NCBI GenBank assembly: GCA_024404095.1
Contig: JAKSQO010000005.1
Location: 1 to 64,000 of the forward strand
DNA from: Clostridia bacterium
Lineage (GTDB): Bacteria > Bacillota > Clostridia > Oscillospirales > Acutalibacteraceae
DNA: 64,000 nucleotides
Reading direction: 5' to 3'
Made by a program: the position numbers and the translations under genes
Notes under the pieces: generated by a model
The model's input: the letters and a program-made list of their open reading frames with translations, nothing else
What the model was told of the DNA's origin: nothing
The model's database searches: none
Part shown: in pieces, positions 7,587 to 16,779 of the stretch
Numbering within the stretch: the stretch's first letter is position 1
Layout of the letters: each line of letters starts with the position of its first letter

Positions 7587-7697
7587 ATGAACTTTCGGAA
7601 AACAAATACAGTGAATTATGTAAAAATCCCTAACTCTCCGCCAAAAGAAAAAAGTGATGCCGTTTGGCATTGCTTTTTTCTTTTTTGTGAGATTTGA
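7587..7697 (+). other. Possible truncated gene running across the right att-like repeat
   Basis: An ATG at 7587 with GAAGGA upstream opens a 36-codon frame (MNFRKTNTVNYVK...). After 13 codons it runs into the tRNA 3'-end repeat and then through the terminator to a stop at 7697. The tail is plainly repeat sequence, so this may be the 5' stub of a gene cut off when the island formed, or chance. No family can be named from 13 residues. Confidence 0.3.
7624..7687 (+). repeat. Long direct repeat (att-like), right copy
   Basis: This block carries a perfect copy of the last 19 bases of tRNA-Ser (7625-7643) and the hairpin GTGATGCC-GTTT-GGCATTGC with a T-rich tail, as at 4711-4773. It marks the right boundary of the AT-rich island and supplies a terminator for the ABC operon. 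Confidence 0.75.
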
Positions 7698-7768
7698 TAA
7701 CTTAAAGTCAAAAATTATCTGAAACGATGATTTTTACCATATATTTTAAACATAAATTCAAATTCTTA

Positions 7769-7797
7769 TTGTCAAATTCAATCATCTTTGTTATTAT
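7769..7797 (+). promoter_or_regulatory. Promoter of the GH95 gene
   Basis: TTGTCA (7769-7774), 17 bp, TATTAT (7792-7797) lies 39 bp upstream of the start codon, which has an AAAGGTGG ribosome site. Confidence 0.65.
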
Positions 7798-7836
7798 GAA
7801 GACAGCAATTTACAGCTTGATAAAGGTGGTTATAAT

Positions 7837-10083
7837 ATGAGCATTAAAAAGCTTCATTTTACAGAACCGGGAAGAGATTTTGAGGACGGCTCCCCTGTCG
7901 GCTGCGGCAATTTAGGTGCAATGCTTCTCGGTGATACTGCTGATGAAAAAATATGGCTCACGCACGAAAGCATATGGTCGGGCGGTGAGCTTGACGGAAA
8001 CGATGCGAATTTCCGCAACAAGGTCGATACGCTTCGTAAAATGTACCTTGACGGAGAAATCGGCAAAATTGACAAAAAAGCAAATGAAATAATGAACGAA
8101 AGTATTCACAGCATTAAATCAATTGAATACGCAGGACTTCTGCACGTAAATCTCGGCTTTGACGGCAAAACCGAAAACTACACCCGTGACCTTACACTTA
8201 ACACAGGTGTGTTTGATGTTTCATTCACAAAGAACGGCTGTATGGTAAGTCAGCAGGCATTTGCAAGCTACTCCTTTGAGGCAATCTGCGTCAGATACAG
8301 TTTTTCAACTGCACATGATATAAGCTTTTATGTTGAGAGAGAAAACATTCTTTCAAGCGGTTTTGAGAACGATATCCTGTTTTACACAGGTGCAACACAG
8401 ACAGGCGGTCACCGCTTCAAGGTCGGTATAAAGCTCGTTACCGACGGCAAATCTGCTTTTGCTGATAATAAAGTAACTGTAAAGAATGCAAATGACGTTC
8501 AGCTTTATATCAGCATCGCAACCGATTTTGATTTCGGCGACGAATACGACAGCAAGGTTGACAGCGTTCTTGACGAATGCGGCGATTATGACGAGATGCT
8601 CGCAAACCACTGCGATGATTTTTCTTCTCTTTTCGAGCGTTCGGATATTGTATTTAAAGAGGACGAAGAACTCGAAAAGCTCAGCGTCAAGGAGCGTCTT
8701 GCGCGTCTTAAGGAAGATGAAAACGCACGCGACTACGGTCTTATAGGTCTTTATTATGCATTTGGAAAATATCTTCTTATTTCATCCTCGCGTGAAGGAA
8801 CACTGCCCGCCAATCTTCAGGGCGTATGGGTCGAAAAGCTGAACAACAAATGGAATTCCGATTATCACACCAATATCAATCTTCAGATGAATTACTGGCT
8901 TGCAGAGGTTGCCAACCTTTCAGAATGTCACCTTCCCCTGTTTGATTACATGAACAATCTCCTGCTCCCCGCAGGTCAGAAAACTGCGGAAGTAAACTAC
9001 CGTTGCCGTGGTACTGTTGTTCATCATCTGAGTGATATTTACGGCTACACAGCCCCTGCTGACGGTCTTTGGGGTATATGGCCGCTTGGCGGTGCATGGC
9101 TCTCGACACATATGTGGGAGCATTACCTCTACACGCTTGACGAAGAATTTCTCCGCAACGAAGCATACACATATATGAAGGAATGTGTGCTGTTTTTCCT
9201 CGATTATCTGTTCGAGGACAAGGACGGCAGACTGATTTCAGGTCCGTCAATGTCACCCGAAAACTTATACTATATAGACACTCCCGAGGGTAAAAAGCAA
9301 ACATTTGTTGCATTTTCGCCTACAATGGACATTGAGGTAATAACAGCTGTTTTCAAAAATTATATTGAAGCCGAAAAAATTCTCTGTATTGACAGTGAAA
9401 CTGCTTCTGCGGCGGCAAAAGCACTCACGAAGCTTCCGAAACTTAAGGTCGGCAGTAAGGGTCAGCTTTTGGAATGGCTTGAAGAGTTCGAGGAACCCGA
9501 GCCGGGTCACAGACACATTTCACACGCATTTGCTCTCTACCCCGATAACCTTATTAACGAGAACACACCCGAGCTGTTCAAGGCAATCAGAAAAACTCTG
9601 GATATCCGTCTTTCACACGGCGGCGGTCACACAGGCTGGTCAAGAGCGTGGCTGATAAACCTTTTCGCACGTCTTAAGGACGGTAACAAAACCTTTGAAA
9701 ATATCCGACTGCTTTTCACAAAATCCACTGCTGACAGCATGCTTGATATTCATCCGCCTTTCCAGATTGACGGCAATTTCGGCGGTGCGGCAGGCATAGC
9801 CGAAGCACTTATGCAGAGCCACGAGGGCTATATCAGTCTGCTTCCTGCCGTGAAGGACGATATCTGCGGTTCGTTCAGAGGACTTAAGGCTCGCGGCGAC
9901 TTTGATGTTGATGCAGAATTCAAAAACGGAAAAGTTGTTTCATTTAAAATTTCATCAGATAAGGATAAGGCTGTTAAGGTAAAAATCCCCGCATGCTGTG
10001 CGGTTACCTGTGAGGATGAAAAACTCAGCTCATCTGACGGAATATTTACGATTAAAACAAACGCAGAATATAAAACAGCATAA
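7837..10083 (+). CDS. Glycoside hydrolase family 95 (alpha-L-fucosidase / alpha-L-galactosidase)
   Basis: This 748-residue enzyme has GH95 hallmarks throughout: an N-terminal beta-sandwich with [14 protein letters not shown] and [11 protein letters not shown], then an (alpha/alpha)6 barrel. The barrel holds [10 protein letters not shown] (N346, N348), PSMSPEN (E475), GWSRAWL and QIDGNFGG (D645). By analogy with the characterised fucosidase AfcA, the glutamate is the general acid and the Asn/Asp residues activate water in an inverting mechanism. No signal peptide is present, so it acts inside the cell on imported oligosaccharides. A GH29 fucosidase lies convergently downstream, which favours fucosidase over galactosidase. 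Confidence 0.92.
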   Translation: MSIKKLHFTEPGRDFEDGSPVGCGNLGAMLLGDTADEKIWLTHESIWSGGELDGNDANFRNKVDTLRKMYLDGEIGKIDKKANEIMNESIHSIKSIEYAGLLHVNLGFDGKTENYTRDLTLNTGVFDVSFTKNGCMVSQQAFASYSFEAICVRYSFSTAHDISFYVERENILSSGFENDILFYTGATQTGGHRFKVGIKLVTDGKSAFADNKVTVKNANDVQLYISIATDFDFGDEYDSKVDSVLDECGDYDEMLANHCDDFSSLFERSDIVFKEDEELEKLSVKERLARLKEDENARDYGLIGLYYAFGKYLLISSSREGTLPANLQGVWVEKLNNKWNSDYHTNINLQMNYWLAEVANLSECHLPLFDYMNNLLLPAGQKTAEVNYRCRGTVVHHLSDIYGYTAPADGLWGIWPLGGAWLSTHMWEHYLYTLDEEFLRNEAYTYMKECVLFFLDYLFEDKDGRLISGPSMSPENLYYIDTPEGKKQTFVAFSPTMDIEVITAVFKNYIEAEKILCIDSETASAAAKALTKLPKLKVGSKGQLLEWLEEFEEPEPGHRHISHAFALYPDNLINENTPELFKAIRKTLDIRLSHGGGHTGWSRAWLINLFARLKDGNKTFENIRLLFTKSTADSMLDIHPPFQIDGNFGGAAGIAEALMQSHEGYISLLPAVKDDICGSFRGLKARGDFDVDAEFKNGKVVSFKISSDKDKAVKVKIPACCAVTCEDEKLSSSDGIFTIKTNAEYKTA

Positions 10084-10092
10084 AAAGCTTAA

Positions 10093-10308
10093 GGGGCTGA
10101 CGCATTTAGATGCAGAAAGCGTTTTCTTCGACCCGAAGGCGTATGCGATACTCCGAGAGGGCGAAAAAACGCTTAGAAAAACAGCTGCTTTATTGAATTA
10201 TATTTAAAATAATAAGGGATTTAAGGTTTATATCCGAGTTTCGGATAGCCTTAAATCCCCATTTTGCTTTATCTTGTTTTTCGGTCTGCGCTAAATGCAA
10301 CAGTCCCT
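10093..10308 (+). mobile_element. Nested-palindrome element, copy 2
   Basis: About 216 bp beginning nine bases after the GH95 stop. Ends pair as GGGGCTGACGCATTTAG and the complement of CTAAATGCAACAGTCCC. Inside, AAGCGTTTT pairs with AAAACGCTT, and a second long palindrome has arms AGGGATTTAAGG and CCTTAAATCCC around ATCCGAGTTTCGGAT. It fills the gap between the convergent GH95 and GH29 genes and may serve as a bidirectional terminator. Confidence 0.7.
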
Positions 10309-10312
10309 GTTA

Positions 10313-11326
10313 TTATTCATATTCGCGTACTTTTATAAGTAAGTTTCTTGCTTCAAGCGGTATTCTTCCCAACGGGTCGGGACCTACGTTAAGTAGATAA
10401 TTGATTCCGAGTGAATTCAGGTGTGCCTTGTTCTGCGCAAGCTTTTCGGCTGATTTCCAGTTCTTGTCGTAGTACGAAAATCCCCACGTATCATTGAGTG
10501 TGCAGGCACTTTCGTAAAGTCCGTACGGTGAGGGCTTGAAGCCGCCGATATCCTGATAGTCAATTTCCTCATCGGGTTTCATCTCGATTTTCTCGGGAAT
10601 TTCGTTGTCACCGAGAGAAACATAGTCGTATTTTCCGTTTCCGAGCCTTGAATTTATAAGGCAGTCGGGCTGAAGATCCTTGACGGTTTTATAAATCAGC
10701 TCGCTCTGCTCAGCGGAAATCGTCATCGGCACATCGAACCAGGCAAGGCAGATATCGCCGTAGTTTGTCATAATCTCTTTAATCTGCGGAAGAATTTTTT
10801 CATTAAAGCAAATATCAAAGTTTTTTTCGCCCTTGAAATCCCAGCTGTTATCCCACGTTGTACCGCTGTTATAAAAAACACCGTTAGAATTGTAGCCGCC
10901 TCCGTGCGGATGGTGCCAGTCGAGATCCTGTGAATAGTAAATTCCGAGCTTTAAGCCATACTTTCTGCAAGCGGCTGAAAGCTCACCGAGAATATCACGG
11001 TGAAACGGAGTTGCGTCATAGACGTTGAACTTATCACACTCCGAATGATACAGTGCAAAGCCGTCATGGTGCTTAGTTGTGATAACAATGTAGTTCATTC
11101 CGCAGTCCTTTGCGAACTTTACATATTCCTCCGCATCAAAGCCAATCGGATTAAAAGCCGAAGCAAGCTTTTCGTACTCGGCAATCGAAATCTGAAAATA
11201 TGACTGAATCCATTCGGCGTAGTCACGCACCTTCTGACCCTTGTACTCACCGCCAAGGAGTGAATAAAGTCCCCAGTGAAGCATCATTCCGTATTTTGCC
11301 TGCTTAAACCATTCTATATTTGTCAT
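10313..11326 (-). CDS. Glycoside hydrolase family 29 alpha-L-fucosidase
   Basis: This 337-residue protein has the compact catalytic core of GH29. Motifs are WFKQAKYGMMLHWG at the N-terminus, VITTKHHDGF (H86, H87), LGIYYS, and ICLAWFDVP with the predicted nucleophile D198. It ends at the (beta/alpha)8 barrel without the C-terminal beta domain seen in longer members. There is no signal peptide, so it acts in the cytoplasm. It is convergent with GH95. Two fucosidases of different families side by side suggest processing of different fucosyl linkages, for example on xyloglucan or host glycans. Confidence 0.92.
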   Translation of the reverse strand: MTNIEWFKQAKYGMMLHWGLYSLLGGEYKGQKVRDYAEWIQSYFQISIAEYEKLASAFNPIGFDAEEYVKFAKDCGMNYIVITTKHHDGFALYHSECDKFNVYDATPFHRDILGELSAACRKYGLKLGIYYSQDLDWHHPHGGGYNSNGVFYNSGTTWDNSWDFKGEKNFDICFNEKILPQIKEIMTNYGDICLAWFDVPMTISAEQSELIYKTVKDLQPDCLINSRLGNGKYDYVSLGDNEIPEKIEMKPDEEIDYQDIGGFKPSPYGLYESACTLNDTWGFSYYDKNWKSAEKLAQNKAHLNSLGINYLLNVGPDPLGRIPLEARNLLIKVREYE

Positions 11327-11436
11327 AGTATTTCTCCTGTTTTTTTATATACATTACCACAATTTCCGCTTTTTTTCAATCATTTATAATTTATGCTATA
11401 CAATATTTTTCAGATGTTTATATTTGATAAATTCAA

Positions 11437-11465
11437 TTGAATAATAAGAAAATAAATGTTATAAT
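11437..11465 (+). promoter_or_regulatory. Promoter of the GH39 gene
   Basis: TTGAAT (11437-11442), 17 bp, TATAAT (11460-11465), followed by an AAGGAGG ribosome site eight bases before the start codon. Confidence 0.7.
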
Positions 11466-11485
11466 CCCCACAAGGAGGAATTTTT

Positions 11486-12865
11486 ATGTTAAAAAGATTT
11501 TTTGCAGCAGTTATCGCATTCATTGTTTCAATAGCACAGTTTGTTTTTACTCCGAATGTTATCAGAATTGACTTTGATAAGGTTGTTGATGAAATTCGAC
11601 CCGTGCATAATGTCGGCAGAATGCCCGAATATGAGCTTGACAGCGAAATCAATAAGGTATTCACCGAAGCTAATATGACCTCGTGCAGAACGCATGATAT
11701 AAACTGTACTGACATTCACAACATTTTTCCCGGTTTTTCAGCTGATGTAAACGATGAAAAATCGTACAATTTTAAAGACAGCGATAAGGTTCTTGCGGCT
11801 ATCGTTGATACAGGTATGACACCATTTTTCCGTCTCGGCATAAGCTACAGCAATGCACAGAGAGACCATGAGCTGCTTCTCCCTCCGACAGATTACAACA
11901 AATGGGCGCAGATTTGTGAGCACATTATTCTTCATTATAACGAGGGCTGGGCAAACGGATTCAATTATAATATAAAGTATTGGGAAATATGGAACGAACC
12001 TGACGGTGGAAAATATACTGAAATATCCGAAACCGAGTTTGAGACTGAAAATGTATTCTGGCACGGTTCACCCGAGGAATTCTACCGACTTTATGACGTT
12101 GCGGCAAATTATCTTAAGAATAAATTCCCCGACCTAAAAATCGGCGGCTACGGTTCGTGCGGATTTTATGCTTTGACAAAGACAAATAACGTCAAATCGG
12201 GTGCTCCCGCATACAATAAATACTTTGTTGAGTTCTTTCAGGGATTTCTTGACTACATAGAAGAGCATAGACCTCCCATGGATTTCTTCACATGGCACAG
12301 CTATACAACAACAGCTGTAAATAAACGCTGGATAAAATATGTAAACGAAAATCTCGAAAAAGCAGGCTACGGCGATGCAGAAGTAATCTGCGACGAGTGG
12401 AACTACAATCCTACCGAGAACGATAAGCTTGACCGCCGCTACGGCGCAAATCAGACGTCAATGCTGTGTATGTTCCAGAACGAGGGGCTTGATTCGGCAT
12501 TCTACTACTGCGGTATTGCCACAGGAGCTCTTCACGGCGGAATGTTCCTCAAAGGCGGCAAGCCCTCAACTGCTTATTACGGCTTCTGGGCATTCGGTCA
12601 GCTTTACAAGCTTGGCAATCAGGCTGAAATAAAGAACAGAAAGCTTAAGGATGACCTTTATGCCGTTGCCGCAACAGGCGAAGACGGTCAGGCACTCCTT
12701 ATAGCAAATGTTTCCGAAAAGAAAGACAGAAAGCTTAAAATTGACGCAGGTGAATACACAGTTGACAAGGTTATGACGGTCAACCAAAATAATGAGTGGG
12801 TTGAGATTCCCTTACCGAAGAAAATCGAAAGCGGCTCTATGCTTTATATTACATTCAAGAAATAA
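11486..12865 (+). CDS. Secreted or membrane-anchored GH39-type glycosidase (beta-xylosidase-like)
   Basis: This 459-residue protein starts with a lysine-arginine pair and a hydrophobic stretch (about residues 4-22) that acts as a signal peptide or anchor; no clear signal peptidase site is visible. The catalytic barrel has CRTHDI near residue 67, the acid/base motif YWEIWNEPD with E171, FFTWHSY near 267, and the nucleophile motif VICDEWNYNP with E304. This is the clan GH-A layout of GH39. A small beta-sandwich closes the C-terminus. Likely activity is on beta-xylosyl links, but GH39 also includes iduronidases, so the substrate is not fixed by sequence alone. Confidence 0.82.
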   Translation: MLKRFFAAVIAFIVSIAQFVFTPNVIRIDFDKVVDEIRPVHNVGRMPEYELDSEINKVFTEANMTSCRTHDINCTDIHNIFPGFSADVNDEKSYNFKDSDKVLAAIVDTGMTPFFRLGISYSNAQRDHELLLPPTDYNKWAQICEHIILHYNEGWANGFNYNIKYWEIWNEPDGGKYTEISETEFETENVFWHGSPEEFYRLYDVAANYLKNKFPDLKIGGYGSCGFYALTKTNNVKSGAPAYNKYFVEFFQGFLDYIEEHRPPMDFFTWHSYTTTAVNKRWIKYVNENLEKAGYGDAEVICDEWNYNPTENDKLDRRYGANQTSMLCMFQNEGLDSAFYYCGIATGALHGGMFLKGGKPSTAYYGFWAFGQLYKLGNQAEIKNRKLKDDLYAVAATGEDGQALLIANVSEKKDRKLKIDAGEYTVDKVMTVNQNNEWVEIPLPKKIESGSMLYITFKK

Positions 12866-12892
12866 TTGTAGATTAAAATATCAGAAGAGCAT

Positions 12893-12927
12893 AAAAATAC
12901 GAGTGAAAAAACTCCACTCGTATTTTT
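12893..12927. terminator. Bidirectional terminator between GH39 and the small XRE gene
   Basis: A perfect 13-bp stem (AAAAATACGAGTG with CACTCGTATTTTT) around a 9-base loop serves both convergent genes. Confidence 0.85.
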
Positions 12928-12928
12928 A

Positions 12929-13120
12929 TTATTTTATCAATTCATCAAGCGTTATATTTAAAAGAGCGCAGATTTTGGGGATATTTTCAAAGCAGGGCTT
13001 GCTTACTCCCCTTTCATACTGTGCGATTGACGAGCGGTCAAGACCGAGAACCTCGGCAACCTGCTGTTGTGTAAGTCCCGAATTTTTCCGTGCATTTCTG
13101 AAATTTTCCGCAAAGCTCAT
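12929..13120 (-). CDS. Small XRE-family DNA-binding protein
   Basis: This 63-residue protein is almost entirely a Cro/CI helix-turn-helix (NSGLTQQQVAEVLGLDRSSI, then AQYERGVSKP). It starts behind ACGGAGATG. It has no sensing domain, so it may act as a dimeric repressor or partner protein. A hairpin with a T-run lies just upstream of its ribosome site and could attenuate its own transcript. Target genes are unknown; the convergent GH39 gene gives no firm functional link. Confidence 0.85.
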   Translation of the reverse strand: MSFAENFRNARKNSGLTQQQVAEVLGLDRSSIAQYERGVSKPCFENIPKICALLNITLDELIK

Positions 13121-13137
13121 TTAATCATCTCCGTAAA

Positions 13138-13163
13138 ATAAAAAAGCACAGCCGAAGCTGTGC
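13138..13163 (-). terminator. Terminator-like hairpin upstream of the small XRE gene
   Basis: On the minus strand GCACAGC-TTCG-GCTGTGC is followed by six Ts, 18 bases or so before the XRE start codon. It would end a short leader transcript or attenuate the gene. No clear promoter was found in 13165-13255. Confidence 0.5.
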
Positions 13164-13255
13164 CGAAAACACATAGCTCCGCTGACGCGACTCAGTTTTA
13201 CACCCAATTCAAGTATGCAAAAATAGAGCATGTATTTTTATCAAATTTATAATGA

Positions 13256-13291
13256 TTCAAAAATACCACCCGATTGCTCGGATGGTATTTT
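13256..13291 (-). terminator. Terminator of the phosphodiester-glycosidase-like gene
   Basis: A stem AAAATACCA/TGGTATTTT, extended by CCG/CGG, lies directly after the stop on the minus strand and is followed by TTTTTGAA. Confidence 0.75.
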
Positions 13292-13297
13292 GTGTTT

Positions 13298-14470
13298 TTA
13301 GAAATACATAATATCTGCTGTGTGGCAGAGATTGTTATCTCCCTCACGGTTAACTGCACCGTAGCCCTTGATATACATCAGTGAGCAATGTCCGCCGTTA
13401 GCCCAATAGATATTCTTTGCGCCCATTTCCTGAAGAATGTCGATAAGGAACTTTCTGCCGAAGCCCTCGCTGATTGCAACGGCATAGGTGTTTGCGTCAA
13501 TCTGACCTACAAGTGTGTGGTCATTGAAGATGTGCATTTTCGGGTTGTCGGGTCTTGTATCTGTTTCAGTAAGAATCGGTGAATATACTCCGTCCTGCTT
13601 GTACGGCTCACCGTTCCAGATAAGCGGATATGTGTAGCTGACCGATGTAACAACACCGCTGTTAATAAGCGACTGAGCGTTATCGGGTGTTACATAAACA
13701 GGATACTGCCAGTTGCCGTTCTTATCCATTGTAAGTGACGGTGAAGCCTTGACAGACTGAACAACCGCACCGTTCTTGATAACAGTTGCATCAACCGAAT
13801 CATCAGCCGCATTAAAGAAACCGCGGAATGTTTTCGGGTCATGGTTGCACATCTCGCCGTTAATTGCAAATGTTGCATCGGCTTTCTTTGCAATGTTTAC
13901 AGCTGTGTCAATTGTCTTGCCTGTTGTCTGCTTTGCGGCAATTGACTTGAAGCCGTCGGGTGTACCCTTAATAAGCGCAACGTAAGCATATCTTGTAATA
14001 GGCTTGCCGTCAGGTGCGCCGTTTTCGGTGAGCTTTAACTCAATCTGCTCTGCTTTAACGCTCATCTTACCGCTTGAAACACTCCACTTTCTGACTGAAT
14101 TCTTACCCTTGAGGAACTCTGACGGTCTGTAGGTGTAAACGATTTTCTTCTCCGCCTTTGTTGTTTTGTCGGCTTTTGTTGTTTTATCTGTCTTTGCAGT
14201 CCTGTCAGCCTTGGTTGTCTTGTCAGCCTTGGTGGTCTTTTTGACCTGACCGGGAGCTGTTGTGGCAGGTGTAACCTTCTTTGTTGTTGATTTTTCAGCT
14301 GTCTTTGTCAAAGCTTTTGTCTCAGCCTTTACCGTTGTGGTAACGGTTGTTGACGGCTTCTGTGCGTCAAGCTCAGCCTGAGTTTTTTTATTTGATGCAT
14401 AAATAGTTGTGGGAGTGATTATTGCCGCTGCGGCAACAACACAAATTACGGATTTGATATATTTATTCAT
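13298..14470 (-). CDS. Secreted phosphodiester glycosidase (NAGPA)-domain protein with Thr/Lys repeat linker
   Basis: This 390-residue protein has an N-terminal signal peptide (hydrophobic core about residues 8-24, ending near TIYAS). A long threonine/lysine linker follows, holding several KTTKAD-type repeats at about residues 78-105. The C-terminal domain fits the NAGPA/exopolysaccharide phosphodiester glycosidase fold, with segments AINGEMC, PLIWNGEPY and IYWANGGHCSLMYI. Start 14470 is chosen because GGGGGAT precedes it. It probably acts at the cell surface on phosphodiester-linked sugars in glycans, and the cationic linker may bind wall polymers. The substrate is unknown. Confidence 0.8.
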   Translation of the reverse strand: MNKYIKSVICVVAAAAIITPTTIYASNKKTQAELDAQKPSTTVTTTVKAETKALTKTAEKSTTKKVTPATTAPGQVKKTTKADKTTKADRTAKTDKTTKADKTTKAEKKIVYTYRPSEFLKGKNSVRKWSVSSGKMSVKAEQIELKLTENGAPDGKPITRYAYVALIKGTPDGFKSIAAKQTTGKTIDTAVNIAKKADATFAINGEMCNHDPKTFRGFFNAADDSVDATVIKNGAVVQSVKASPSLTMDKNGNWQYPVYVTPDNAQSLINSGVVTSVSYTYPLIWNGEPYKQDGVYSPILTETDTRPDNPKMHIFNDHTLVGQIDANTYAVAISEGFGRKFLIDILQEMGAKNIYWANGGHCSLMYIKGYGAVNREGDNNLCHTADIMYF

Positions 14471-14486
14471 TACATATCCCCCTTTT

Positions 14487-14520
14487 GGTATAATTATACC
14501 ATTATTTTTCAATAAGTCAA
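14487..14520 (-). promoter_or_regulatory. Promoter with palindromic -10 region
   Basis: On the minus strand TTGACT (14515-14520), 16 bp, TATAAT (14493-14498). The -10 lies inside a perfect 14-bp palindrome GGTATAATTATACC (14487-14500), which could be an operator or chance symmetry of AT-rich sequence. Confidence 0.65.
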
Positions 14521-14546
14521 TAATGATATTTTAGAAAAAAGGTTGA

Positions 14547-16199
14547 TTATTTCATATTCTTAAGGCGTTTCATAACATCATTTGCGCCTCTGCCGAAGTA
14601 ATCATGAAGAATCTTGTACTCGTTAAAGAGCTTATTATAAATCTCAACATTCTCGGGGTTCGGAAGATAAACCTTGTCCTTGACCTTGCCGAGCTTAGCC
14701 GCACCGTCATAAAGGCTGTCGTAGCCGCCCTTTTCAGCACCTGCGGCACAGGCACCGTAAATTGCGCTGCCGAGTGCTCCGCCCTGCTCGCAGTCAGCGA
14801 TTTTAACGGGCATATTGATGACATCAGCATAAATCTGCATTGTCATCGGGTCTTTCTGGCTGATACCGCCTGCGGCATAGAATGTATTAACATCAACACC
14901 GTTCTCCTTGAAAGCCTCAATGATGACTCTTGTGCCGTAAGCTGTTGCTTCAATAAGAGCACGGTAGATGTCCTCAGGCTTTGTCTGAAGAGTCATACCG
15001 AGAATCATACCTGTGAGGTCAACGTCAACAAGCACCGAGCGGTTTCCGTTCCACCAGTCAAGAGCGATAAGTCCGCTTTCACCCGGCTTCTTCTCCTCGC
15101 ACTTTGAACGGAGATACTTGTGAATGTTCATTCCCTTTGCCTCAGCCTCGTCATAGTAGCTCTTCGGCAGACAGTTGTCAATGAACCACTGGAAGTGGTC
15201 GCCTACACAGCACTGACCTGCTTCATAAGCGTAAAGACCCGGAAGAATACCGTCAGCGACAACGCCGCAGATGCCCGGAACCTTTGTCTCCTCCTCACCG
15301 AGAAGCATATGACAGGTTGATGTACCCATGATAGCGAGCATTTCGCCCGGCTTTGTGATGCCGACAGCGGGAACGAAAACGTGAGCGTCAATAATCGGAA
15401 CAGCAACGGCGGTACCCTCTTTAAGACCTGTAAGGCTCGCAAACTCAGCCGTAACCTCGCCTGCCTTTGTGCCCAGAGGAAGAATGTCGCGTGAGAATTT
15501 CTCGTCGATTACATTTTCAAGTCTGGGGTCAAGAGCCTTGAAGAATTCGTTTGAGGGGAAGCCCTTCTTCTTGTTCCACATACCCTTGTAACCTGCACAG
15601 CAGGAGTTGCGGATTTCCTTGCCGCACATCTGCCATGTAACCCAGTCAGCGGCTTCGATAAAGCGGTCAGCCTCATCATAGATTTCGGGAGCTTCGTCAA
15701 GAACCTGCCATACCTTCGGGATAGCCCATTCGGATGAAACCTTGCCGCCGTAGAGCGCGAGCCAGTCCTCGCCCATCTCCTCGGCAACCTTGTTGAGTTT
15801 TGTTGCGTGAGCCTGAGCGGCATGATGCTTCCAGAGCTTTACATAAGCGTGAGGCTCGTCCGCATATTTCTCGATAAAGCACAGCGGTGTGCCGTCCTTT
15901 TTAACGGGAAGGATTGTGCAGGCTGTGAAGTCGATGCCGATCCCGATGATATCCTCGGGATCAACTCCGCTGTCCCTGATAACCTTCGGAATTGTATATG
16001 AAAGCACGTCAATATAGTCCTTCGGATGCTGAAGAGCCCAGTCCTTACCGAGCTTTTTGCCCGAGGGAAGCTTTTCATCCATTACGGAATGAGGATATTC
16101 GAGCACAGCGGTGGCAAGCTCCTCGCCTGTCTTAACATCAACAAGCAATGCTCTGCCGGAAAGTGTGCCGTAGTCTACGCCGATTGCATATTTTGCCAT
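14547..16199 (-). CDS. araB: Ribulokinase (L-arabinose catabolism)
   Basis: This 550-residue FGGY carbohydrate kinase starts with the phosphate-binding motif [15 protein letters not shown]. It has ribulokinase-specific stretches such as [46 protein letters not shown] and [11 protein letters not shown]. It phosphorylates L-ribulose to L-ribulose 5-phosphate in the cytoplasm. The length matches the family. It follows the DUF4364 gene by 12 bp, so it may be cotranscribed with PHP phosphatase and DUF4364. Isomerase (araA) and epimerase (araD) genes are not in the window. The GH51 arabinofuranosidase at 50.7 kb would supply arabinose. Confidence 0.95.
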   Translation of the reverse strand: MAKYAIGVDYGTLSGRALLVDVKTGEELATAVLEYPHSVMDEKLPSGKKLGKDWALQHPKDYIDVLSYTIPKVIRDSGVDPEDIIGIGIDFTACTILPVKKDGTPLCFIEKYADEPHAYVKLWKHHAAQAHATKLNKVAEEMGEDWLALYGGKVSSEWAIPKVWQVLDEAPEIYDEADRFIEAADWVTWQMCGKEIRNSCCAGYKGMWNKKKGFPSNEFFKALDPRLENVIDEKFSRDILPLGTKAGEVTAEFASLTGLKEGTAVAVPIIDAHVFVPAVGITKPGEMLAIMGTSTCHMLLGEEETKVPGICGVVADGILPGLYAYEAGQCCVGDHFQWFIDNCLPKSYYDEAEAKGMNIHKYLRSKCEEKKPGESGLIALDWWNGNRSVLVDVDLTGMILGMTLQTKPEDIYRALIEATAYGTRVIIEAFKENGVDVNTFYAAGGISQKDPMTMQIYADVINMPVKIADCEQGGALGSAIYGACAAGAEKGGYDSLYDGAAKLGKVKDKVYLPNPENVEIYNKLFNEYKILHDYFGRGANDVMKRLKNMK

Positions 16200-16211
16200 A
16201 AAAATTCTCCT

Positions 16212-16769
16212 TTATGCCATCAATAAGGCAACAATATTTGAATATACTTTAACAGGGTCAGAAAGGAATTTTTCCTTTACTGCGTTTGCCTGCTCATAGT
16301 CTGCCACAAAAAGTGTTACCGTCATCAGCTCATCGTCACCGTCAACGACCGACATTGTGATATTACAGCCGTTGTCAAGCTGAGTGATTGTAATTTTATG
16401 CTCTCTTTCCCTGCGGAGTCGGGTCTGAAGCCGAATACAGGCATTGAAAGCGTTTTCTCTGATTGTATAGGGAACCTGATGCTCGATTGAACGGCTGAAT
16501 TCCCTGCCCGAGGGAGTGATAAAAAGCTCCGAGCTTCCGCTGTCGCTGTCTGCGGCGGTGATATTGCCGCTCTGTATAACCTCGCTGAGCGCCTGATTAA
16601 GCTCAAAGTAATTGGCAATACCCTCTTCACAGATTACGGAGCTGAGCTGTTCTCTTGTAATCGGAGTTTCGAGCTTTGAAACAAGGTAGCAGATGAGTGT
16701 TTTTATCTCCGTTCTGCTTCTTAATCCGCCGGGCTCAACACCCGATGTTATTGCGTCATATTCGTCCAT
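16212..16769 (-). CDS. DUF4364 family protein
   Basis: This 185-residue protein resembles clostridial DUF4364 proteins. An N-terminal winged-helix-like part (residues about 20-75, LICYLVSKLETPITREQLSS) is followed by an alpha/beta C-terminal part. The start at 16769 has AAGGAGG upstream; a longer frame to 16799 overlaps the preceding PHP gene without a ribosome site. It sits between a PHP phosphatase and ribulokinase with gaps of about 10 bp. A regulatory role is plausible from the winged-helix look, but nothing in the sequence shows a target. Confidence 0.75.
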   Translation of the reverse strand: MDEYDAITSGVEPGGLRSRTEIKTLICYLVSKLETPITREQLSSVICEEGIANYFELNQALSEVIQSGNITAADSDSGSSELFITPSGREFSRSIEHQVPYTIRENAFNACIRLQTRLRREREHKITITQLDNGCNITMSVVDGDDELMTVTLFVADYEQANAVKEKFLSDPVKVYSNIVALLMA

Positions 16770-16779
16770 ATGAGCCTCC

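Larger units (their letters stand above)
4544..7643. mobile_element. AT-rich island at the 3' end of tRNA-Ser
   Basis: The segment lies between the tRNA-Ser 3' end and a perfect 19-bp copy of it at 7625-7643. It is much more AT-rich than its surroundings from about 5120 to 7620. It carries the XRE regulator, a membrane peptide, an ABC exporter, two 137-bp structured repeats and one 206-bp nested-palindrome element. Copies at 4711 and 7624 share about 63 bp, including a terminator, so the last acquisition was probably 4774-7623. No integrase or transposase is present, so the element is non-autonomous or decayed. Confidence 0.7.

Noticed and set aside
7837..11326. A complete polysaccharide utilisation locus
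   Set aside because: No sugar transporter, scaffoldin or dedicated regulator is present beside the GH95, GH29 and GH39 genes.
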